DNA of 15,858 nt from Acanthamoeba lenticulata (GCA_002179805.1 NAVB01001822.1:1-15858); one strand, 5' to 3'. Counted from the stretch's first letter, positions 7,447 to 15,858 are shown. The notes: a model not told the origin generated them from the sequence alone. Made by a program: numbers and translations.

Positions 7447-10400
7447 ATGTTAGCCACGCGCAAGAAGCAGGTGGAGGGCTACTTGCTCAAGCAGTCAGTG
7501 GCCAAACCAACCGCAACAGCTTCTTCTTCATCTTCGAAGAGGGGCAAGCAACAACAGAGCAATCTCTTTCAGAAGTTGTACTTCTGGCTCGACCGTGACG
7601 CCGGAGTCCTCCTCTACTACAAGTCGCAACAGGACCACATCAATGCCGCATCCTCTTCTTGCTCCTCCGCCGTCGACGGCGACCACAAAGGCACCATCCC
7701 GTACGGACGGCCCCTGCTCCGGTCGCTTTCGTTTTTGCTTCGCTTTTTCCCGCCTCGCGGTGTGGTGTGCGGGATCCCCTCAACAACAACAACTGTGTGT
7801 TGGTTGTTTGTTTGTCCATTGGGTTGGTTGGTTTCTCTCTTCTCTCTATTTCTTTCGTTCTTTTGCGGGGTCTTCTTGGCACCATCTCTCAGGTTGGTGG
7901 AGGTCGAGTTTGTGGAGGAGCTCCCCAAGGAACGGCCTGCCCCTGGCCTTTTGGCCGTCGAGTCTGCCGGCAGCGGCAGCAAGCGGGACAAAAAGGACAA
8001 GTCGGGCGGCGATGGCAACGCCGAGGACTCCTCCGCCCGGGTGACGGGCTGGCAGTGGCCCTTTGTCATCCACACCGAGAGCCACGGGACCCACCTCATC
8101 CTCGCTCCCACCGCCGAAGTGCGGGACAATTGGGTCGTCAAGTACGTTGTTACGCTTGCTCGCCACTTCACCCTTGCTGGTTGTTGCTGTTGTTCATTAT
8201 CTCGAGCAAGGCTTGATTCTTCTAATTCAAATAAAAATCGTGCCTGCGTGGTCCTTCAGCTTGGAGGAGGCGATCGCAGAGACCAAGCTGCGGGCGAGGA
8301 GGAGGAAGTCCAAGAGCCAGCAGACGTTCAACAACCTCGATGAGCCCCCGCGCGTGCGGTACGTGCGCGCCTCCGGCCACGTCGCAAGAAGAAGAGGAAA
8401 GGTCGAGCGCCGTTTCACTGACACCGCGCCCAGGTCGGAGTCAGAGGTGCAGGCCGACTTCCTCGACATCCTCGTGTTCGACTCCTTCGTGCACGAGTTG
8501 CGCAAGCGGGAAAAAGAACCTGGTGAGGCCACCACCACCCACACGAGCCCGCGCAACGCCAGCTATCACCCGTCTCCTCCGCTCTCTCCGCTCAACCTGG
8601 TTCGCCCTCCCTATTTTTAAAATAATTTTTATTTTATTTTAAAATAATATTTTATTCATCATTTCAATTTTTAATTGTTTATTTAAATTGAATAGTTTTT
8701 TCCCTTGACGCCGCAGAAACCGCCCGTCAGGACACCAGCACGCGAGGAGGCAGCCAAGCCCAGCAGCGACCAGCTTCTTCTTCGGCCCAAAGAGAGAAAT
8801 GACGACGCCTCGAGCCCGCTGGCTCCGAGTTCCCCTCAGCCGATGTCGCCTCGAGACCCCGACCAACAACAGCCTGAGCCGCGGCCCGACGGCGGCATTG
8901 ACAAGCAGGCCGGGAAAAGTGTTGGCTGCAGCTCCGGAAGCGACGATGCCCCGCGGAAGGCCTCGCGCTCCGAGACTGTCTGGCGCAAGGAGGAGCGCAA
9001 GGGTTCAGTGTTTGTGCCGCAGCGGCGCATCGGCGTGCGCGAGCGGACTGATAGCACCGGCAACAACAGCAACAACGTCCCAACAGCTGTTGGGAGCGAC
9101 GCGTCGGCTGAAGCGGTGGGCTCCACCACTACGACATCGTCGACAGCTTCGGGCACCACCGCCGCCACTACTACCAGCGCTCGGCGACCAACCAAGTCGA
9201 CAAGCGATCAAACGTTGACCACGTTCAAGACGGCCCAAAAGAACGAAAACGAAAGCGAAAACGAAAGCGATGATGCGACGGGGCAGCAACCGAAGCGCCT
9301 GTCGGCGGGCAAGCGCATGTACCATACGCTGCGTGGCGCGCGAACGCAGCCGCTGGATGGCAGCAGCAGCGGCTTCGGGCTGAGTCTGCACCGACGCAAC
9401 CTGAGCATGGACTTGCACGCAATCGTGCGCACATCGGTGCAGCAGCAACCAGAAAACGAAGGCGAAACCGAAAAGAACGAAAACGAACACAAGAACGAAA
9501 GCGGCGCGGCAGAGAACGAAAGCGCCGCGAGAACAGAGAACGAAGAGCTAAGTGATGTCGCGGCCGAGCCTGTGCAGCTCCGCGAACATGTGGCGCGCCA
9601 GCTCTCATCCGAGGGCGAGGACGAAGACGAGTTCGACTTGGACTCTGCGTTTTGCGAGCAGATGCAATCGATGCAGCGACGGTTGTCTATGATCTACCAG
9701 CGGATGCACGACATGGAGGGCGACCTCATCGCCGGCCGCCTCGCCCACACGGCGGCGTCGCCACCTCCCTCGCCGACGCTGCGCCCCATGGCGTCGCATG
9801 CCGCCTCCGCGGCCACCGTCGAGTCCACTGCCAGCGACGCCGCGCGCTCGCCGCAGCGCCAGCCTCGCGTGAAAAAGAGCAAAGCGGGCAAGGGCAAGAC
9901 CTCGTCGTCGTCCGCGACGGCGGCGCTGCTGCGGCAGGAGGACCAAAGGGCCGTGCGCGAGGAGCAGGAAATGCTGCAGGCCGTCGTGCGGCGCGAGGTC
10001 TTGAGCCGCCGCCTGCACCGCCTGGTGGACAACCCGGTGGACCACGACGTCTTGTTCCTCGTCCCGTCCTCCGTGGGCGTCAGCGGCAGCAGCATCAGCA
10101 GTTCGTCGCTGTTGGCGACGGGCCCGATCCACGGCCACCGCGCCCTGCTCCGGATGCGCTGCTCGTACCTCGACCGCCTCTTCACCCAGGCCGCCGCCGC
10201 CGGGATGGACCCCAAGGTGCGTCGTCATCATCATCGTCATCATCGTTGTTGTTGGCGTCATGTTGGCCAAGTGGCTGATGTTGCTTGACAACGTAGGGCC
10301 CCTACGTGATCCCGCAAACGACCCGCGAGGCCTTCCTCGAGGTCCTGTCCTACCTCTACTCGAGCAGCGTCTCGCTCTCTGTCGACTCTGTCCAGGTGGG

Positions 10401-11167
10401 TGTCTTTTTATTCTTTTTTATTTTAAAAAACATTTATTCGTTTATTCCAAAGTTTTCTAAAAAATTCAAAAATACTAATGAATTGACGTGAGCAGGAGGT
10501 ATACAAGGTCGCCGCCACGCTGCGGCTGAAGGAGATGAAGAGCGCGTGCCGCCAGTTTGCGGCGCGCTACGCGGTCGAGCTCCCGCCCCGCCCGACCTCG
10601 ACGCCCTATCACGTGGCCAAGCGGCAGAGCGTGCTCGACCTCTTCCGGAACGTCAACTTCGAGGAAGCGCGCCAGGCCGCGCTGGCCTCGTCCACCAGCG
10701 GAGAGAAGCAGCCCGCCAGCGCCCCCGCGAGTTCCAGTCCCAGCGCCAGCGTCAGCCCGAGAGACGCCCCGTCGGGGCCAGCTGAGGGCGGCGAGCCGCC
10801 GTTGGAGTCGCCCAAGTCGTCGGTCTCGCGGTCGGCCAAGCGGCTGTCGCAGGGCTTCAAAAACGTCTTCAACTTGGTCTCGCCGCGCAGCGCCCAGCAG
10901 CCGCTGGGCGAAGGCAACGAGCCAGCGATGGCGTCACCAGATGAGCAACACCAACACCAACCGCCGCCAGTCGCTTCTCCGACGGCGAGTTCCGAGGCGA
11001 CGCCGACGAGAAAGAACGAAAGCGAAGGCGCCGGGGAGGGAGGGGGCGAAAGCGATTCGCCACAGCGGGCGGTGAGGCTCTCGGGCGGGCTGCGAAACGG
11101 CTTCTTCTCGCGGTCGGGCCGCTTCTCCAAGACCAAGCGCAACGGCGGCAAGGACGTCTCATCATAA
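7447..11167 (+). CDS. PH domain / BTB domain scaffold-like protein
   Basis: Preferred exons are 7447-7700, 7893-8141, 8260-8358, 8434-8599, 8717-10216, 10297-10395 and 10496-11167, giving 1012 residues. The PH domain (about 8-175) starts VEGYLLKQS, has LFQKLYFWLDRDAGVLLYY, KGTIPLVEVEFVEE across the first splice, and the closing Trp165 helix (DNWVVNLEEAI); low-complexity loops are inserted in it. The middle (about 230-690) is mostly disordered, with Asn/Glu-rich tracts, several R-x-L-S motifs, and a probable coiled coil near 565-595 (MQSMQRRLSMIYQRM). The BTB domain begins near 698 (DHDVLFLV; HGHRALLRMRCSYL; TREAFLEVLSYLYSS; VQEVYKVAATLRL). BTB domains dimerise or bind Cul3, and PH domains bind membranes or proteins, so a membrane-associated adaptor is inferred. 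The fourth intron is uncertain: donor 8600 keeps phase, and the alternative 8523-8738 gives 979 residues. The last intron has a TACTAAT branch-like site 17 nt before its acceptor. Confidence 0.85.
9237..9545 (+). repeat. Asn-Glu-Ser low-complexity tracts built from GAAAAC/GAAAGC hexamers
   Basis: Within the PH-BTB coding exon, clusters of GAAAAC and GAAAGC encode NENESENES-type runs at about 9240-9270 and 9453-9545. A shorter echo lies near 11012-11023. Glutamate here is nearly always GAA, while the rest of the gene prefers GAG. This suggests short-repeat expansion rather than selected codons. Confidence 0.75.
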
Positions 11168-11286
11168 CCAAAATCATCTCTTTTTTGCTTTTCTTGTTGT
11201 TCATTAAATTCATCAATTTATTTATTCATAAGTGAAAATAAAATAAAGCCTCTCTTTTATCCTTTTTTTAAATCTTCGCGCTGCGC
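11168..11286. other. Shared 3' region with poly(A) signals on both strands
   Basis: This 119-nt AT-rich gap separates the convergent PH-BTB and polyketide synthase stops. The plus strand has overlapping AATAAA signals at 11237-11242 and 11242-11247. The minus strand has AATAAA at 11222-11217 and 11226-11221. Each signal lies 60 to 80 nt after its own gene's stop and past the other gene's signal, so the two 3' ends should overlap. Confidence 0.65.
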
Positions 11287-13184
11287 CTACTGGGTGGCCG
11301 CAGTGGCGCCCTCCTCCGGATACCGCAGCAGGAGGCCCTCGAGCGCCAGACCCGGCCCGAACCTGCACCACAACAGAGGCCTGTCAGCAGAGCGCGACGA
11401 GTGCGCGTGCGGTGCGGTGCGCGTGTGTGCGGCGCGTGTGTGCGGTGCGTGAGTGCGCACCCCATGCCGACGACCCACGGGGCCGTGGCCTCGGTCGGCC
11501 TCTTCTTCTTGAGCTCGTGCAGCACAAACAAGAACGTGGCGCTCGACTGCCGGGGGAGGGCCCACGTGAGCTCCTCGAGACACATGAAGAAAGAGAAGAT
11601 GAAGAAGAAGAAGAGGCAAGCGTACCATGTTGCCGTAGTTTCTGAGGATCTCCCACGAGCACTCGGTCTGCCACTTCTTGAGGCCCAGCACGTCCTCAAT
11701 GCCCGCCAGGATGGCCTTGCCGCCCGGGTGGATGGCCCACCCGCACTCGGAGAGCGCGCAGCGACCCTCCAGGATCTGCTCGGCAAAGGCCGGCGTCTGC
11801 ACCTTCAGCGACTCTGGAATCTTCTGCGACAGCTTCATCAAAAATCCTGTGTATATTTTTTTAGAAATAAATAGATATTAGTTTTTCTTTTAAAAATAAA
11901 AATAAAATAAAATACGAAAGAAATGCGGACCCTTGTCAGAGGCCTCCCAGGTCATGAGGTCGGGCGTGTGCTCGAGGATGCGGGACGCGGCGCCCTCGAT
12001 GACCCACAGGTTGTGCTCGTCGGCCGTCGGCCGGGCGCCGACCACGACCGAGCCGGAGCCGTCCCCGAACAGCGCGTTGCCCACAAAGGTCTCGAGGCAC
12101 AGCTCGGCCTGGAAGTGGATCGAGCAGATCTCGGTGCAGACGACCAGGATTCGGTTCTTCGGGTCCTCCTTGGCTACGAGAACGGGTCAGAAGAGGATGA
12201 TGATGATGATGAAGAGGACGGTGATGGTACCGAGGGCCTTGGCCGTGGCGAGGGCTCGGAAGGCGCCAAAGCAGCCCATGATGTTGATCCCGAGGCGCTG
12301 CGCCGTGCGCGGGATGCCCAGCGCCTCCATCACGTAAAACTCAATCCCTGGCGCCTGCACTGCATTCCCAAAATACCACAAAAAGAAATGGATTAATTTC
12401 TAAAATTATACTCAAAATGTTACTTGTGATTCTTTTAAAAAAAAATTGAAAAATAAAACAAAATATTAACAATATAAAGGTACCGCCAGTGCACGAGACG
12501 GAGATGATGTGGGTGATGGCCTTGGGGTCGCCGCCCCAGTCGGCCATGGCCTCCTTGCAGGCCTCGATGGCCAGCTTGGGCGCCTCCTCGCAGTAGGCCT
12601 TGTTGCGGACGGTCATGCTGGGCACGCTCTGGGGGAAGTCCTGGGGCAGGATCTTCCACTCCTCGCGCGGCTTCACCGGGTCGGCCGAGCAGAAGTAGCG
12701 CGTGTGGATGTCCGACCGGTCGGCCAGCTGCTCATTTATGGCCGCCATGATGAAGGTGACGAGGACGATGAAGGTGGTGAGCGTCGTTGCGACAACGTTG
12801 GGCTACGGTTTCATGGTGTGGAGAAAGGACAGCGAGGAGAACCTTTTGGAGGGCCTCGACGACGCGAGGCTGCGAGTCGAGTTGGAGGGACTTGATGCAA
12901 AAGTCGAGGTACTGCTGGGTGGGCACGGCCTGGGGCGGCACGGCGCGGCCAATGCCCAATATGCAGGCCTCCTTCTTGGCCTTCTTCTTTTGGTGGGCTG
13001 GTGGTCGTGGTGTGAAATAAATAAGGTAAAAAAAAAAAAAAAAAAATCAGTAATCGCAATTGGGGTCGATCTTCTTGACCGAATCAACATCAGCACTGCG
13101 ATCGTGCGAAAAGGCGGAAGAAGAGGGGGCAGGTAAACCTTCTTGATGGGTTCCAAACCCATTCTGGGGCTGTGAGTCAGTCAT
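11287..13184 (-). CDS. Type III polyketide synthase (chalcone/stilbene synthase superfamily)
   Basis: Minus-strand exons, in transcript order: 13184-13097, 12997-12843, 12727-12484, 12359-12231, 12173-11931, 11846-11626, 11546-11461, 11362-11287, giving 413 residues. The enzyme condenses a CoA starter with malonyl-CoA units. Visible family marks: ILGIGRAVPP at the start, HTRYFC, SCTGVQAPGIEF, nucleophile Cys192 in MGCFGAF, ALFGDGSGSVVVG, His326 in AIHPGGKAIL, Asn359 in NYGNMSSATF, and GFGPG near the end. The spacing from Cys to the cavity positions and from His to Asn equals that of plant chalcone synthase, so the triad is complete. It is stand-alone, not fused to a fatty acid synthase as in the Dictyostelium Steely proteins. 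The first exon is the weak point: donor 13096 fits phase, while 13138 would give 399 residues and lower all numbers by 14. A (GAT)5 run lies in the 57-nt intron 12230-12174. The product is unknown. Confidence 0.93.
13028..13046. repeat. Homopolymer A/T run in an intron
   Basis: Nineteen A residues on the plus strand, a poly-T on the sense strand of the polyketide synthase, inside its first intron upstream of the acceptor at 12998. It probably serves as part of the polypyrimidine tract. Confidence 0.85.
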
Positions 13185-13211
13185 CGGTGAGTTTGATCTG
13201 GTGGTTCAACG

Positions 13212-13245
13212 TTCGAAACAGTTGTGCAGATTGATCTGTTTCGAA
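13212..13245. repeat. Perfect 10-bp inverted repeat before the polyketide synthase start
   Basis: TTCGAAACAG (13212-13221) is the exact reverse complement of CTGTTTCGAA (13236-13245), with a 14-nt loop. It begins 28 nt upstream of the candidate ATG at 13184. It could be an operator-like binding site or a 5' UTR hairpin. Confidence 0.7.
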
Positions 13246-13354
13246 TCGTGTGCGAGTACGTCCAGGCAGATACGCGCGTCTGACGATGCAGCGAGGCGCC
13301 GATACGCCGCCCCGGTTCCCCTTACTTTCCCTTGAGTACAGCTGTGGAGCTGTG

Positions 13355-13376
13355 ACGAAATAGAAGCTGATTTCGT
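13355..13376. repeat. Perfect 7-bp inverted repeat upstream of the polyketide synthase
   Basis: ACGAAAT (13355-13361) pairs with ATTTCGT (13370-13376) around an 8-nt loop. Its core TTTCG is shared with the inverted repeat at 13212-13245, about 110 nt nearer the gene. Confidence 0.5.
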
Positions 13377-13693
13377 TAAGAATTTAAAACAGCGTCTACC
13401 TTGTTTAACTAGCATTCCAAAAGAAATTACAAAATGCTACATATCCCAACTATGTCAATATCGGCGTTACATTGCAAAACCTACGGGTCTATTTGCACCT
13501 ATCCTCAGCTTCTCTGCCTTGTTTCTCGTGATGACCTCTTTCGAGCAAGGAAAGGGGAAGCAGCAAACGCGATTGGGATGTTCAAAACTTTGTACAGCAA
13601 TTCAAGGCCAAGAAATATGGGCGCCTCTTACAATAAAAAATAGGCTCAACCTGAGCTGGTTGGGCCAACTGCCCAGTCTGCGCGGGGAGACTT

Positions 13694-15257
13694 CTAGTTG
13701 GTCTTGCCCTTCTTGGGCAGGTACTTCTTCTCGGCCTCCTTGAGCTCGGCATTGTTCTGGAGGCGGAAGACCTCGTTCACGGGGGCGATCTTGCCCTCGA
13801 CGTTGACGAGGCTCTGGTCGGCGTAGATCTGCTTGCACGTCTGCTGCATGGCGGCCACGCTGGCCCGCAGGTTGTGGTTGGCCCAGATGACGAGCGACAC
13901 GCCCCAGTCCTGGAAGTCCTTGCTGGGCGTCGTGTAGTACTTGGTGGGCACGATCACCACGGGCGTCTTGTTGCCACGCTCCCGCCACGCCTTCATGAAG
14001 GCCTGGATCTCGGACGAGTCCGAGCGCTTGGAGTGGCACAGGATGGCGTCGGCACCGGCCTTGGAGTAGGCCTCAGCGCGCTGCATCATGTGGTCCAGGC
14101 CCCATCCAGCGATGAACGACTCGCAGCGGGCCACCACTACAAAAGCAAACGAAAAATAAGTCAGAAAAAAAGTTGAAAATGGACAGAATGTGAAGAATGG
14201 AAAACAGAAAAGAAAGAAAAAAAGAGAATGTAGAACGAGCGGGCCGATGGAGGAGTGTCATGGGAAGGACACGACTCCATACGACGAGGGCCGCCCATGT
14301 CCAGTTCTTCTAGGCAACTTGAATGGGTGTACATTCACAACTTACACGGCAAGGGGCTTATTCCCCCTTTGCCGGGTACTTCCTGTGCACCAAAGTGTAT
14401 TTGCCAACACTAAAGACGACGACGGACGAACGGGGAGAGAGGGGAGAGAGGCAGGGGATTAGTACCGGAGAAGGCATCGTCCTTTTGCGCGTCCTTGCAG
14501 GCCTGGATCTTGCCGCAGAACTCGTCGATGTCAGCGAGGGGCTGGCTCACACCCTCGAGCAACGAGTTGGTCTTGGGGAAGAGCTTGTCCTCAATGCACA
14601 CACCGGCGATGCCGCGCTGCTCAAGCTTACGGATGAGGCGGCGGGCATTGTTGAAGTTGCCGTAGCCAGTGTCACCGTCGAGCAGGATGGGGATCGACGT
14701 GTTGTCGCTCATGAACTCGAGGACCTGTACGGGAACATTTTTGGATCAGAAGATGAATTGAAGATTACAAAAAAGCAAAATTAAATTCAACGTAAGACGA
14801 ATTTGGACTGTCATGATTTTTCAAACGTAAGAAGGATGTCGAGGCGGGTACCTCAAGGACTTGAGTGTAGGACGCCTCATTGCTGTCCCTGACGCCGAGC
14901 TGAGCGGAAATGGACAAACCAGAGCCCCAGATGCCCTTGAAGCCGGCCTCCTCGACGATCTTGGCGCTAAGGCCGTTGTGGGCCTCCATGATGAACTCGA
15001 GCTGGTTGGAGGTCAGCATGTCGCGCAGTTGCTGGGTCTTGCTCTACATAATCAACACATCGTCAGGTCAGCTGAATTGTTCCTCAATTTTGGGGACCTT
15101 CACTTGCGCTGAGTCGGATAGATGGAAGTACCTTGGTGGAGGCATGACGGGTAGCGATGGCAGCGGCAGCCGGTCGGACGAGCGCTGAGGCGGACGAGGC
15201 AGTGACGGCCGAAGTACCGATGTGGCGAGCGGCAGTGACAGTGGCGGTGCGGCGCAT
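13694..15257 (-). CDS. Phosphoenolpyruvate mutase (phosphonate biosynthesis), predicted mitochondrial
   Basis: Minus-strand exons, in transcript order: 15257-15132, 15043-14852, 14724-14466, 14136-13694, giving 339 residues. The enzyme converts phosphoenolpyruvate to phosphonopyruvate, the entry step to C-P compounds. It belongs to the isocitrate lyase/PEP mutase barrel family, and [10 protein letters not shown] (151-160) is the mutase-specific signature. The residues known as catalytic in the Mytilus enzyme (Asp58, Asp85, Asp87, Glu114, Lys120, Asn122, Arg159, His190) all appear at a constant offset of 37: Asp95, Asp122, Asp124, Glu151, Lys157, Asn159, Arg196, His227. That also confirms the exon joins. 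Residues 1-42 are Ala/Ser/Thr/Arg-rich with no acidic residue and look like a mitochondrial presequence encoded exactly by exon 1. The 329-nt third intron holds nothing recognisable. Phosphonopyruvate decarboxylase and the transaminase are not in the window. Confidence 0.96.
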
Positions 15258-15600
15258 CTTATGTGTGTATGTGTGTGGTGTGTAGTGGAGTGAGGGAGAA
15301 GCAGGAAGTACGGAACTGGGCCGAGAGAGGGCAATGAAGAACAAGACCCGGAGGGCCCGCACACCACGTCAAATAGGGAGCGCTCCGCTCTGGGGACATA
15401 ACTCCCGAGGGCGTGTTTCGTGTAACGTTTCATACCCCAAATTGTCGCTTAGATATCGTCCTCTCCGTGTTCGCCGCTCGAGTCCCACCGCGGCCAGCGC
15501 GAACGACTTGTTCGGGGAACGGGCATGCTTGACGAGACAGACAGCGCTTTGTTGACCTCGTCTCTTGTTCCAACTTCCTGCAAGCCAAGAAAGACAAATG
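15258..15600. promoter_or_regulatory. Bidirectional promoter region between PEP mutase and the synapsin-like gene
   Basis: 343 bases separate two divergent start codons, so this segment should serve both genes. It has a TG-rich run next to the PEP mutase ATG (about 15261-15285) and a perfect palindrome GGAGCGCTCC (15377-15386) near the middle. No TATA box is evident. Confidence 0.5.
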
Positions 15601-15858
15601 GGTCGCACGTTGCTCGTGGTGGAGTGCCAGGCCAACCTCAACTGGTACCAGATCTTTGAGGGCGCAAAGCTTCATGTGCGTCCTCCTCGCCCACCAACCT
15701 TCCTCCCTCCTCTGGGAAAAGAAAAGAAAAGCCTGACGGTCGAGCTTGTCGTGCACGGACGCGCCCTGCAGGGTGAGGAGCTCAAGGTGGAGCAGGCCGA
15801 GTGGGACGACATCAGCGTCATCTCCTACCACGACTCGGGGGTCGTGGCCACCCTGCGT
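15601..15858 (+). CDS. Synapsin-like protein, N-terminal fragment (cut by window end)
   Basis: Exon 1 is 15601-15675, from an ATG in a gacaaATGG context; exon 2 starts at 15772 and runs off the window. Donor GTGCGT at 15676 and acceptor ctgcag at 15771 join in frame, giving 54 residues. The join yields RTLLVVE, then WYQIFEGAKLHGEELKVEQ, then AEWDDISVI. This follows the opening of the synapsin C domain, where a hydrophobic strand (VLLVID) is followed by DWAK-F-GKKI-G and KVEQAEF. KVEQAE across the splice is the strongest match. In animals, synapsins are ATP-binding, ATP-grasp-fold proteins of synaptic vesicles. The ATP-grasp half should lie beyond the window, so the call rests on a short segment. 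Confidence 0.6.

Larger units (their letters stand above)
13185..13693. other. Intergenic region upstream of the polyketide synthase
   Basis: 509 bases between two tandem minus-strand genes, so it should hold the 3' end of the PEP mutase transcript and the promoter of the polyketide synthase. Two perfect inverted repeats lie close to the synthase start. No gene or tRNA is supported, and no AATAAA follows the PEP mutase stop on the minus strand. Confidence 0.6.

Noticed and set aside
8523..8738. Alternative fourth intron of the PH-BTB gene with a GTGAGG donor
   Set aside because: To keep phase it must skip the acceptor after the pyrimidine tract (8716) and one more AG. The 8600-8716 intron keeps phase with the natural acceptor and has C at +4. 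It remains possible, so it is mentioned in the gene entry.
9605..10291. Minus-strand frame of 228 codons opposite the PH-BTB gene
   Set aside because: It is antisense to conserved BTB coding sequence and has His/Arg/Ala-rich composition with no domain.
13139..13184. Shorter first exon of the polyketide synthase using the GTTTAC donor at 13138
   Set aside because: It is phase-compatible, but the donor has T at +4. GTGCTG at 13096 fits both phase and the local donor rule. RNA data are needed to decide.
13206..13250. Possible tRNA at TTTCGAATC upstream of the polyketide synthase
   Set aside because: The bases around the loop do not pair as a T-arm. The similarity comes from the inverted repeat.

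Overview
The window looks like nuclear DNA of a free-living amoebozoan, most like Acanthamoeba or a relative. The exons are GC-rich with G/C-ending codons, and they are broken by many short introns (57 to about 330 nt), many of them T- or AT-rich. The gene content also fits: a hybrid histidine kinase, a type III polyketide synthase, a PEP mutase, an F-box protein and a PH-BTB protein, each on its own transcription unit. The species is inferred from content and style only. There are no bacterial operons, insertion sequences, CRISPR arrays, tRNAs or rRNAs that I can support.

Layout: (1) 88-1670 (+), the 3' part of a gene for a 2-oxoglutarate-oxygenase-like domain followed by an F-box and a C-terminal CaaX box. 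(2) 2578-5379 (+), a six-membrane-segment hybrid histidine kinase with a C-terminal receiver. (3) 5597-6156 (+), a small NATD1-type GNAT protein with a presequence-like N-terminus. (4) 6449-6760 (-), a weakly supported small gene with a TATA box. (5) 7447-11167 (+), a long PH-BTB scaffold-like protein. (6) 11287-13184 (-), a stand-alone type III polyketide synthase with an intact Cys-His-Asn triad, convergent with gene 5. (7) 13694-15257 (-), phosphoenolpyruvate mutase with all catalytic residues and a predicted mitochondrial presequence on its own exon. (8) 15601-15858 (+), the start of a synapsin-like protein cut by the window edge and divergent from gene 7.

I rebuilt exon structures from splice-site phase and family alignment. 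Of the 26 introns modelled, 25 have C at donor position +4 (GTACGT or GTGCGT type) rather than the usual A. This is a property of the genome that helped choose between alternative models.

The genes do not form one pathway. PEP mutase commits carbon to phosphonates, which fits the aminoethylphosphonate-containing surface glycolipids of Acanthamoeba. The polyketide synthase lies next to it in the same orientation, but a metabolic link is speculative. The less expected items are the synapsin-like gene, the degenerate oxygenase-F-box-CaaX protein, the PH-BTB architecture, and the donor-site bias.
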